Below are positions 56,053-64,000 of a stretch of 64,000 nt of DNA, piece after piece. The stretch covers positions 20,253-84,252 of the forward strand of contig NZ_QWEH01000019.1 in assembly GCF_003515705.1 (NCBI RefSeq), in the 5' to 3' direction. Both the position numbers and the translations under genes were made by a program. A model generated the notes under the pieces. That model worked only from the letters and a program-made list of their open reading frames with translations, did not search any database and was not told where the DNA came from. Numbering within the stretch: position 1 is the first letter of the stretch; each line of letters opens with the position of its first letter. The stretch is from Oceanobacillus profundus. GTDB taxonomy: Bacteria; Bacillota; Bacilli; Bacillales; Amphibacillaceae.

Positions 56053-57534
56053 ATGTCAGATTATACATATCAGCTACTTGCAATTATCCTTTATTTAATT
56101 GCAATGATAGCCATTGGCTTGTATGCATACAAGCGAACAACGAACTTAGATGATTACATGCTTGGAGGAAGAAATCTAAATGCGACGGTGTCGGCACTTA
56201 GTGCTGGAGCTTCAGATATGTCACAATGGCTATTGATGGGACTTCCTGGTGCTATTTATCTTTCAGGGCTTGTAGAAGGTTGGATAGCAATTGGGCTGCT
56301 TCTTGGTGCTTGGTTAAACTGGATTTTTGTTGCACCACGACTTCGCGTTTATACACAAGTATCAAATAATTCAATTACCATTCCGAGCTTTTTTGATAAT
56401 AGGTTGAAAGATAACTCAAAAGTATTACGAATCGTATCTGGTATCATAATTTTAGTTTATTTTACATTTTACGTTTCGTCAGGGATGGTAGCAGGTGGAG
56501 TTTTCTTTGAAAGCTCATTTGGTTATAACTATCATACGGGTCTACTTGTTGTTGCAGGTGTAACCATTGTCTATACATTTATTGGTGGCTTCCTTGCGGT
56601 TAGCTTTACGGATGTGGTACAAGGGACGATGATGTTTCTTGCACTTGTCCTTGTCCCGATTTTCGGTGTTTTTCTAACTGGTGGGATTGGCGATACGATA
56701 AGTACAATTCAAGAATTTGATCCAACACTGCTTAGCTTCTTTGCAACAGCAACAGCTACAGGAGTCATCTCCTCCTTAGCGTGGGGATTAGGTTATTTTG
56801 GACAGCCGCATATTATTGTAAGATTTATGGCGATTCAATCGGTAAAGGAAACGAAAAAAGCAAGGAGAATCGGAATTGGCTGGATGTTTCTTTCTTTAGT
56901 TGGTGCAGCAGCTACTGCTCTAGTGGGTGTTGCATATTTTCAGCAAAATCCTGATATTACATTAACAAACCATGAAGCAGTTTTTATCCAATTAGGTCAA
57001 ATTATTTTCCATCCGTTTATTGCCGGAATCATGCTTGCAGCTGTATTGGCAGCGATTATGAGTACGGTGTCCTCGCAATTAATCGTAACCTCCTCGGCAT
57101 TGGTTGAAGATATTTATAAGGCTGTATTTAAATCAGATGCAAGTGATAAGCAGCTTGTGAATCTTGGAAGGTTGGCTGTATTATTTGTTTCGGCCATTGC
57201 CATGATTTTTGCTTGGCAGCAAAACGATACGATTCTTGATCTTGTATCCTTTGCCTGGGCAGGCTTTGGGGCTTCCTTTGGACCAATTATTCTACTAACA
57301 CTATATTGGAGAAAAATTACAGGAATCGGTGCGATGTGGGGTATGATTGTTGGTGCGGTTACCGTATTTGTTTGGGGAACTTCCAAACTTTCCAAATACC
57401 TATATGAAATTGTACCAGGCTTTTTATTATGTTTACTAGTTGCGGTCGTTGTCAGTCTACTGACATATAAGCGAAATGAAGCGGTAGAGCATGAATTCAA
57501 TGAAACACTTGAAATTATTAAAAGAGAAAAATAG
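56053..57534 (+). CDS. putP: Sodium/proline symporter
   Basis: 493 residues from ATG 56053 after AAAGGGGGAATTAC, 13 membrane helices of the SSS (LeuT-fold) family. PutP hallmarks: YMLGGRNLNATVSALSAGAS and DMSQWLLMGLPGAIY (sodium/proline site), and GYFGQPHIIVRFMAI. It takes up proline for the catabolic enzymes upstream. 182 bases separate it from putB, so an own promoter is possible. Confidence 0.94.
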   Translation: MSDYTYQLLAIILYLIAMIAIGLYAYKRTTNLDDYMLGGRNLNATVSALSAGASDMSQWLLMGLPGAIYLSGLVEGWIAIGLLLGAWLNWIFVAPRLRVYTQVSNNSITIPSFFDNRLKDNSKVLRIVSGIIILVYFTFYVSSGMVAGGVFFESSFGYNYHTGLLVVAGVTIVYTFIGGFLAVSFTDVVQGTMMFLALVLVPIFGVFLTGGIGDTISTIQEFDPTLLSFFATATATGVISSLAWGLGYFGQPHIIVRFMAIQSVKETKKARRIGIGWMFLSLVGAAATALVGVAYFQQNPDITLTNHEAVFIQLGQIIFHPFIAGIMLAAVLAAIMSTVSSQLIVTSSALVEDIYKAVFKSDASDKQLVNLGRLAVLFVSAIAMIFAWQQNDTILDLVSFAWAGFGASFGPIILLTLYWRKITGIGAMWGMIVGAVTVFVWGTSKLSKYLYEIVPGFLLCLLVAVVVSLLTYKRNEAVEHEFNETLEIIKREK

Positions 57535-57549
57535 GAATGATTATGAACG

Positions 57550-57580
57550 AACGAGTCTTGCTATTGGCAGGGCTCGTTTT
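57550..57580 (+). terminator. Terminator after putP
   Basis: AACGAGTCTTGC pairs with GCAGGGCTCGTT (G-U pairs) and TTTT follows. Confidence 0.75.
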
Positions 57581-57688
57581 ACATATGTCCATCAAAAGGA
57601 TACTTGATTTCTACTAAAATGTTTCATAGATTTAAAAGTAGGTAATAGTATGGAATAGAGGACAAATAATATGTAGGAGGAATGCAAG

Positions 57689-59080
57689 ATGTCAGAAACA
57701 AAAGCAATGATTGATGTTGTTAATCCTGCGAACGGTGAAAAGATTGAATCCATCCCACGTGCTGGTAAGGAAGAAGCAACTGCAGCAGTAGACCGTGCTT
57801 ATAAAGCATTCCAGGAGTGGTCGGAGAGAACGGCAGAAGAGCGTAGTGAGCTGTTAATGAAATGGCATCACTTGATTCAGGAAGAAGTGGAAGATATTGC
57901 GAAGACAATGACGCTGGAGCAAGGAAAACCACTTGAAGAAGCAAAGGGTGAAGTTACGTATGCCAATAACTTCATTTCTTGGTATGCTGAGGAAGGAAAA
58001 CGCGTTTATGGGGAAACAATCCCAGCTTCGGCCCGTAATAAACGGATCATGGTACATAAGCAGCCAGTAGGAGTAATTGCTGCCATTACACCATGGAATT
58101 TCCCTGCGGCAATGATTACTAGAAAAGTAGCCCCCGCTCTGGCTGCAGGCTGCACAGCGGTTGTGAAGCCTGCGAGTGCAACCCCGCTAACAGCAATAAA
58201 ACTTGGGAATTTAGCGCAAAAAGCTGGGATACCAGAGGGGGTTCTAGAAATTCTACCTGGAGATTCAGGTGAAATTAGTGACGCTTGGATGGAGGATACA
58301 CGTGTACGCAAGGTTTCGTTTACGGGATCTACCGAGGTTGGAAAGGTTCTGATGCGTAAATCGGCTGACACGGTGAAAAAGATATCCTTGGAATTAGGTG
58401 GACATGCACCACTAATTGTCATGAATGATGCGGATCTTGATAAAGCGGCAGAAGGGGCAGTACGTTCGAAATTCCGAAATGCAGGGCAAACCTGTGTTTG
58501 CAGTAACCGAATTTATGTGCATGAGGACGTTGTAGATGCATTTACGGATAAATTTAAGCAAAAAGTTAGCCAGCTAAAGGTTGGCAATGGCATGGATGAA
58601 GGGGTAGATATTGGCCCATTAATTGACAAAGATGCATATGAAAAAGTTAATCAACATTTAAAGGATGCGCTTGATCAAGGTGCTGAACTTATTCACGGAG
58701 GGGAATCCTATCAGGAATCAGATGGCTATTTTGTTGAACCAACTGTACTGAAAGGGGTAACCGAAGAGATGCTGTGTATGAATGAGGAAACATTCGGACC
58801 GTTGGCACCGATATCAACATTTACGACAGAATCGGAAGTGATTGATCGCGCTAACAACACGCCATATGGGCTAGCTGCTTACCTATTCACAGAAAGTATA
58901 TCAAAAGCAGTCCGTATAGGAGAAAAGCTGGAATATGGAATTGTTGGAATTAACGATGGCATGCCTTCTACTGTACAAGCTCCGTTTGGGGGATTCAAGG
59001 AAAGCGGACTCGGTCGCGAAGGTGGTCACCATGGTATGGAAGAATATTTAGAAGTGAAGTATTTTTCAATTGGTATCTAA
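57689..59080 (+). CDS. gabD: NAD(P)-dependent succinate-semialdehyde dehydrogenase
   Basis: 463 residues, aldehyde dehydrogenase of the GabD/SSDH group. Catalytic Cys in NAGQTCVCSNRIYV, catalytic Glu in LELGGHAPLIV, cofactor loop FTGSTEVGK. It converts succinate semialdehyde to succinate, the last step of GABA use. ATG after TAGGAGG. No gabT is nearby, and other semialdehydes (for example glutarate) could also be substrates. Confidence 0.85.
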   Translation: MSETKAMIDVVNPANGEKIESIPRAGKEEATAAVDRAYKAFQEWSERTAEERSELLMKWHHLIQEEVEDIAKTMTLEQGKPLEEAKGEVTYANNFISWYAEEGKRVYGETIPASARNKRIMVHKQPVGVIAAITPWNFPAAMITRKVAPALAAGCTAVVKPASATPLTAIKLGNLAQKAGIPEGVLEILPGDSGEISDAWMEDTRVRKVSFTGSTEVGKVLMRKSADTVKKISLELGGHAPLIVMNDADLDKAAEGAVRSKFRNAGQTCVCSNRIYVHEDVVDAFTDKFKQKVSQLKVGNGMDEGVDIGPLIDKDAYEKVNQHLKDALDQGAELIHGGESYQESDGYFVEPTVLKGVTEEMLCMNEETFGPLAPISTFTTESEVIDRANNTPYGLAAYLFTESISKAVRIGEKLEYGIVGINDGMPSTVQAPFGGFKESGLGREGGHHGMEEYLEVKYFSIGI

Positions 59081-59093
59081 TTAAAAAAACCAG

Positions 59094-59127
59094 ACCTGTA
59101 GGAGCAGCGTTCTCTTGCAGGTTTTTC
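59094..59127 (+). terminator. Terminator of gabD
   Basis: ACCTGTAGGAG pairs with CTCTTGCAGGT (two G-U), followed by TTTTT. Confidence 0.75.
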
Positions 59128-59316
59128 CTTATTAAAATTGAATGCAATGTATAGTTGGCAAGCCGTCCATTGTTAAATTAAAATGAATACGCTTTATTTT
59201 AAATTAACAGAAAATAGCTATCTTTCTATATAGAATTATGATAGAATCTTCATTTAACGAATCATTTACACGAAAAACGTTCAATACATAATTAGGAACG
59301 CAGGAGGAACAGCTAG

Positions 59317-60282
59317 ATGAAGACATTAGGAAAAATCAGTAATTTTGCAACAAGTACATTCGCACTTTGGGTCATTATTTTCGCAATATTTAGTTATTTA
59401 TATCCTGCTGGCTTTGCGTGGATTGCTCCACGTATCCCACTCCTCTTAGGAATTATCATGTTCGGGATGGGATTAACATTATCCGTAAATGATTTTAAAG
59501 GCATTTTTAAACAACCGAAAAGTGTACTTATTGGAGTGGTGGCACAATATACCATTATGCCGTTATTAGCATTTGGTTTAGCACATCTTTTCCAATTGCC
59601 GCCAGAGGTTGCAGTTGGTGTCATTCTTGTTGGATGTTGTCCTGGGGGAACAGCATCGAATGTTATGACATTTATGGCGAAAGGTAATACGGCATTATCG
59701 GTTACAGTTACTTCTGTTTCAACTTTGCTTGCACCGATTATGACACCCTCACTTACATTTTTACTTGCAAGTCAATGGCTTCCAGTATCGTTTGGTGATA
59801 TGTTTATGTCGATTGTACAGGTCGTATTATTGCCGATTGTGCTAGGAGTAATCGTTCGTCTTTTATTTAGTAAACAAGTAGATAAAAGTGTCTCAGTTTT
59901 GCCATTAGTTTCAGTTATTGGTATTGTTGCAGTGGCTGCTGCTGTTGTCGCGGTAAACAAAGGCTCGATTGCTGAGACAGGACTGTTAATATTTGCTGTT
60001 GTAGTCTTGCATAATTGTTTGGGTCTCCTTGTGGGCTATGTTATTGCGAAGTTGTTTAAGTTAAATTTTAAAGATCAGAAAGCTGTTTCAATCGAAGTTG
60101 GAATGCAAAATTCAGGACTTGGCGCCGCATTGGCACTGACGCATTTTGCACCAATCGCTGCAGTACCAAGTGCAATTTTTAGTGTATGGCACAATATTTC
60201 TGGTCCTATTTTAGCAACATGGTGGGGAAAGCGAAGCATCGAACAATCGAATAAATCGGAACAAACGAAGGAAGCTGGTTAA
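59317..60282 (+). CDS. BASS-family sodium symporter (YocS-like)
   Basis: 321 residues with nine or ten membrane helices. Bile-acid:sodium symporter signatures: FGMGLTLSVNDF, GCCPGGTASNVMTFMAKGN (crossover region) and VEVGMQNSGLGAALA-like IEVGMQNSGLG. Same length as B. subtilis YocS. Known bacterial members move pantoate/ketopantoate, bile acids or 2-oxo acids; the substrate here is unknown. ATG after GCAGGAGG. Confidence 0.85.
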   Translation: MKTLGKISNFATSTFALWVIIFAIFSYLYPAGFAWIAPRIPLLLGIIMFGMGLTLSVNDFKGIFKQPKSVLIGVVAQYTIMPLLAFGLAHLFQLPPEVAVGVILVGCCPGGTASNVMTFMAKGNTALSVTVTSVSTLLAPIMTPSLTFLLASQWLPVSFGDMFMSIVQVVLLPIVLGVIVRLLFSKQVDKSVSVLPLVSVIGIVAVAAAVVAVNKGSIAETGLLIFAVVVLHNCLGLLVGYVIAKLFKLNFKDQKAVSIEVGMQNSGLGAALALTHFAPIAAVPSAIFSVWHNISGPILATWWGKRSIEQSNKSEQTKEAG

Positions 60283-60543
60283 ATTAAGTACTTCGTATAA
60301 AGTCATTCCTGTTTGCATAAGTAAGATTATACCGTTTGCTCGAACCTCTCATAACTGATGTTACGAGAAGTTGATTCATCTACACAACTGAAGTCGCGAA
60401 TATTCGCTACTAATGATAAAAGGCTTGTAAGCAATTAATTTTCATAACAATCTTTCGTAATAAAATTGTAAAAAAATTGCCGAAAACCTAATAGTGACAG
60501 TTATAGATGAAAAGGGTATACTACTGCTAGAGAGGTGCAAAGA

Positions 60544-61593
60544 ATGGAATTTAATATTGGGCCCCGTATGGTAAAAACCGGCCTTGCGGTGGCTTTGACA
60601 TTACTCGTTACCGGTTTAATTGGATTAGAGTTGGAGCTTGTAGCAGCAATTGCGGCTGTACTAGCGATGCAGCCATCTATCATGCGTTCGTTCAAGTATA
60701 TTAAAGAAGTAGTTATTTCAAACAGCGTGGGAGTGGCGTTTGCTTTAGCTGGATTGGTATTGCTTGGTAATCATCCAATCTCTGTTGCCGCAGTTGTTAT
60801 TATTTCCATTGCGATTAACATACGGCTCGGTTTGAATAAGACGGTTAGTTTAACAGTGCTGACTATTGTAACAATTATGCTAGTCAGTGACGCTGGAATT
60901 AACTTCATTTACATTATTGAACGTTTATCACTTGTTGCAATTGGTGTACTATCCGCATTTATCGTTAATGTGCTTGTATATCCACCAGACCATCAGAAAA
61001 TCTTGTTTTCGATGATAAAAAATGCAAGTGAGAAAACGAATTTCCTTCTCCGGGTTATTCCGAATCAAACAATGAGTGTTCCGCAAATGAAGGATGAAGA
61101 TAAAGAATTAGAGAAGATGATCCAGCGTACACGAGATTATTATGAAATTATTTCCGATGAACGAAATAGCTTGTTCATTAAGAAGCGTCCGGATTTCTTG
61201 CGAACAATTATTCTTTATAAGCATATGATTAAAGTTTTACGAAAAAAACATACATTGATTCAGCACCTGGAGAATAATTTTAAAAATATCGAAAATATAT
61301 CGAGTGCTAAATTTCACTTAATCAAAAAGTTGGTTATTGAAATTAATGCTTACAGCGAAAATGTTTTATTAATGTATGAAGATAAGGTTATTTTGGATAA
61401 GGATTTGCAAAAAGAAACGAAAGTAGCAATGCAGGTTACCATTAACAATATCATTGATGCCCTGCAAGGATCTGACTTTGAAAAGTGGACGTACGTTTTT
61501 CCAATTGCGAATAGTATTATTGAGTTATTTTATGAGCTTGATAAATTAGAGCGTCTGGTTCGAATTAATCAACAAAGACGAAATAATAGCTAG
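60544..61593 (+). CDS. FUSC/aromatic-acid-exporter-like membrane protein
   Basis: 349 residues from ATG 60544 (GAGAGGTG site); a GTG nine bases upstream is less likely. The N-terminal half (about 8-150) holds five to six membrane helices of the ArAE/DUF939 type (MEFNIGPRMVKTGLAVALT, AMQPSIMRSFKYIKEV). The C-terminal half is a soluble helical domain. B. subtilis YqjA and relatives look alike. Function is not established. Confidence 0.75.
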   Translation: MEFNIGPRMVKTGLAVALTLLVTGLIGLELELVAAIAAVLAMQPSIMRSFKYIKEVVISNSVGVAFALAGLVLLGNHPISVAAVVIISIAINIRLGLNKTVSLTVLTIVTIMLVSDAGINFIYIIERLSLVAIGVLSAFIVNVLVYPPDHQKILFSMIKNASEKTNFLLRVIPNQTMSVPQMKDEDKELEKMIQRTRDYYEIISDERNSLFIKKRPDFLRTIILYKHMIKVLRKKHTLIQHLENNFKNIENISSAKFHLIKKLVIEINAYSENVLLMYEDKVILDKDLQKETKVAMQVTINNIIDALQGSDFEKWTYVFPIANSIIELFYELDKLERLVRINQQRRNNS

Positions 61594-61642
61594 GGCTTTG
61601 ATTCAATTTTTTTATATGAATCGAAATGGGATGTAAAAAAAG

Positions 61643-61679
61643 AGGCTGTGACCAAAATAAAATGGTCATAGCCTTTTTG
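61643..61679 (+). terminator. Terminator of the FUSC-like gene
   Basis: Near-perfect 12-bp arms AGGCTGTGACCA / TGGTCATAGCCT followed by TTTTT. Confidence 0.85.
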
Positions 61680-61749
61680 GTTTTTACTGTTTCTAATTAT
61701 ATGTTTTTCCTTACATTCTCATGAAATGAATTAAAACAACCATTCCGCT

Positions 61750-61781
61750 TCAATTATTTGTTTGTTTACCGATACTATAAT
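61750..61781 (+). promoter_or_regulatory. Candidate promoter of the chemoreceptor gene (sigma-D or sigma-A)
   Basis: TCAA-N15-CCGATAC resembles the flagellar sigma-D consensus TAAA-N15-GCCGATAA. An overlapping TATAAT at 61776-61781 could instead be a sigma-A -10. Chemoreceptors are usually sigma-D-dependent in Bacillus. Confidence 0.35.
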
Positions 61782-61820
61782 GGGTGCAATATTCTAAAAG
61801 AGGTTGAGAGGGAGCATTGA

Positions 61821-63803
61821 ATGAGAAAGTTTTTAAGGATGGACAGTTTAAAAAAGAAACTATTAACGATATTTTTGGTATTAACGATTGTACCGATGTG
61901 GATAACCATAACGGTCATCTGGATAACAACGAACAGTGGGTTCAATGATTTGATTGATGACCAGCAGCAAACGATGGAGCATATTATTCAATCAGAATTT
62001 GATAACATTGCAGAAGAGCTCCAAAAAATAACGGAAATCTATTCACAAGATTTGGAGTTCGTACAAGCTTATCATCAACGAGACCGTGAAACATTAGTAG
62101 ATCTTGTAAATGACATTTATTCACGACTGTTTTCAGAGCATGGGATTGACAAAATTGAGTATGGCGATACAGATGGAATTGTATTTCTAAGGGGTCATGA
62201 ACCGACTCAGTATGGGGATGACAAAAGTAATTTGGAAGCAATTCAATATGCGTTGGATGGCGAGTCTATTTCTGGTTTTGAATTTGGGACATCTGGACTT
62301 TCGGTAAGAGCCTTTGTTCCGATCTCTTATCAGCAGGAAATTATCGGAACGTTGCAGATGGGTGTCGATGATCATTTTCTAGAAGCATTACAAGAAAAAC
62401 TAAAGGGCGTTACCATTAATTTGTATAATACGGAAGGTACAATTGTGGAATCCTCTGAAGAAGAAAATATTGAAAGAACGATGAGCGATGCTTCTATTCT
62501 AGCTAATGTGATGAATGGTCAAAAGGTTTCACACCATAATGAGGAAACATTGGATTCCTATTTACCAATGCTTAGTCCAACAGGAAATGAAATAATTGGT
62601 GTCATTGGCATCTCACAAGATATATCTACAATTGGTGCAACAAACAGTCAGCTTTCCTGGATTAGTGTAATCATGGTTGTCGGCTTTATTATTATCGCTC
62701 TATTTGTATCAATTCGCTTCAGCAGAACGATAGCGAATCCGATACGGAGAATCTCAGAGCTTATGCTAGAGTTATCGAAAGGCAATTTACGAATAGCGAT
62801 TAAAGATAATCAGCAAGAAGATGAAGTTGGACAATTAACACGTGCAATGCAAACCATGCGTGACAATTTGCATGCTACTTTATCAAAGGTAGCTGAAGCA
62901 TCAGAAAATGTTTCGGCAAAGAGCGAAGAAATGACACAATCATCGCAGGAGGTAAGAACTGGCTCCGAGCAAATTGCAATTACTATGCAGGAAATTGCTG
63001 AAGGTACTGAAAAACAAGCAAATAGCGCAAGTGAGCTTGCAAGTGCGATGGGAAGTTTTGCTTCTAGTGTCCAAGAAACGAATCAACAAGGAGAACAAAT
63101 TCGAACTGTTTCCCTCGATATAATAGACATGACAGAGGAGGGCATGCAATTGATGGCATCCTCGGATTCTCAAATGGTGAAAATCGATGCCATTGTCCAA
63201 GAAGCGGTTACAAAGATGGAAACGTTGGATAAACAATCGCAGGAAATCACAAAGCTTGTCGAAGTGATTCAAGATATTGCCAGCCAGACAAATTTACTTG
63301 CTTTAAATGCTGCGATTGAAGCGGCAAGAGCAGGAGAATCAGGAAAAGGATTTGCCGTTGTAGCTGATGAGGTGAGAAAGCTGGCTGAGCAAGTATCAGA
63401 GTCGGTTTCTGATATCACCGGTTTTGCAACGAACATACAACGCGAATCCAGCGATGTTGCAAATGCGTTAATGACGGGATATCAAGAGGTTGAAGCTGGA
63501 ACAGCGCAAATTAAGTCAACAGGAGAAACATTCCATAAAATCAGCGCTTCTGTAACGGATATGGCTGAAAATATTCAAGCAACAGCAGAAAACTTGTCTG
63601 CAGTAGTCGCAAGCAGTCAGGAGATGAATGCTTCAATCGAAGAGATTGCTTCTGTTTCAGAAGAAGCAGCTGCAGGAGTTGAAGAAGCCGCAGCAACCTC
63701 GGAGCAATCAAGCAGTTCGATGGATGAAATTGCTGCAGGATCATCCCAGCTTGCTAACCTAGCAGAAGAATTGAATGGGCTTGTACAGAAATTTAAATTA
63801 TAA
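61821..63803 (+). CDS. Methyl-accepting chemotaxis protein
   Basis: 660 residues: TM1 at about 16-37, an extracellular Cache-type sensor (about 40-275, with [16 protein letters not shown] and [10 protein letters not shown]), TM2 at about 278-297, HAMP (about 298-352) and a cytoplasmic signalling domain. The signalling tip [20 protein letters not shown] is intact, and Q/E-rich methylation helices flank it. It signals to CheA. Ligand unknown. Single gene with its own terminator. Confidence 0.93.
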   Translation: MRKFLRMDSLKKKLLTIFLVLTIVPMWITITVIWITTNSGFNDLIDDQQQTMEHIIQSEFDNIAEELQKITEIYSQDLEFVQAYHQRDRETLVDLVNDIYSRLFSEHGIDKIEYGDTDGIVFLRGHEPTQYGDDKSNLEAIQYALDGESISGFEFGTSGLSVRAFVPISYQQEIIGTLQMGVDDHFLEALQEKLKGVTINLYNTEGTIVESSEEENIERTMSDASILANVMNGQKVSHHNEETLDSYLPMLSPTGNEIIGVIGISQDISTIGATNSQLSWISVIMVVGFIIIALFVSIRFSRTIANPIRRISELMLELSKGNLRIAIKDNQQEDEVGQLTRAMQTMRDNLHATLSKVAEASENVSAKSEEMTQSSQEVRTGSEQIAITMQEIAEGTEKQANSASELASAMGSFASSVQETNQQGEQIRTVSLDIIDMTEEGMQLMASSDSQMVKIDAIVQEAVTKMETLDKQSQEITKLVEVIQDIASQTNLLALNAAIEAARAGESGKGFAVVADEVRKLAEQVSESVSDITGFATNIQRESSDVANALMTGYQEVEAGTAQIKSTGETFHKISASVTDMAENIQATAENLSAVVASSQEMNASIEEIASVSEEAAAGVEEAAATSEQSSSSMDEIAAGSSQLANLAEELNGLVQKFKL

Positions 63804-63905
63804 GTCTGTGGCTTCAAGGTGTTGTTTTGAGGAGCATTTACGAAATTACTAGACAAAGGATAATATGACAAAAGAGGCTGAGACATAACTAGCCTAAATT
63901 ACTGA

Positions 63906-63948
63906 AAAATGGTTCCGATCATCGGTTTTTGATGATCGGAACCATTTT
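63906..63948 (+). terminator. Strong terminator after the chemoreceptor gene
   Basis: Perfect 18-bp arms AAAATGGTTCCGATCATC / GATGATCGGAACCATTTT. Confidence 0.85.
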
Positions 63949-64000
63949 GCTTTGGATTATTTTTATTATCTACTGTTTGATTTCTGTTCATGGCGGTGTA

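Overview
The window reads as an AT-rich chromosomal segment of a Gram-positive, low-GC Bacillaceae bacterium, most like Oceanobacillus/Virgibacillus. The evidence is the gene content and signals: AAGGAGG ribosome sites, frequent GTG/TTG starts, U-tract terminators, an S-box (SAM) riboswitch, a BirA-type operator, cre-like boxes, alaR-alaT, ald-adeR, qoxABCD, sbcDC and a swrC-type RND pump. No rRNA, tRNA, CRISPR array, prophage or complete insertion sequence was found.

Layout. 0.3-2.6 kb: alaR-alaT and a DUF1292 gene. 3.2-8.2 kb: a chitobiose/cellobiose-type PTS (B, A, C), a GH4 6-phospho-glycosidase, a divergent GntR/UTRA regulator and a ChbG-type deacetylase. 8.4-17.1 kb: a second sugar locus holding a secreted PIG-L/NEW3 deacetylase, an ABC importer without its own ATPase, a ROK repressor and an argininosuccinate-lyase-like enzyme. 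Three matching operator-like boxes (TTAGTAA-N7-TTACTAA type) tie it together. 17.3-21.1 kb: ald, adeR and a YkvI-like carrier. 21.2-25.2 kb: RND pump and TetR regulator. 25.3-27.3 kb: a DUF4145-like gene, a small membrane protein and a GC-rich interspersed repeat. 27.3-31.1 kb: aa3-type quinol oxidase. 31.5-37.8 kb: MFS exporter and SbcD-SbcC. 37.9-42.4 kb: yitJ-metE under a SAM riboswitch. 42.7-49.4 kb: RNase H-like protein, HMG-CoA synthase, MATE exporter, a YtrA-type ABC operon and an unknown gene. 49.5-51.5 kb: bioY with a BirA operator, then an unusual cluster of tiny ORFs, structured leader RNAs and a Mor-like regulator. 51.6-59.1 kb: proline catabolism (sigma-54 activator, P5C dehydrogenase, proline dehydrogenase, PutP) and a succinate-semialdehyde dehydrogenase. 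59.3-63.8 kb: BASS transporter, FUSC-like membrane protein and a chemoreceptor.

The two most interesting parts are these. (1) The ROK-controlled locus combines an extracellular deacetylase, sugar importer and ArgH-like lyase that do not form a pathway I know; its repressor also has no standard start codon. (2) At 50.2-51.5 kb there are two diverged copies of a promoter / strong Shine-Dalgarno / 10-11-codon ORF / hairpin unit, next to a Mor-like DNA-binding protein and a 48-residue ORF.
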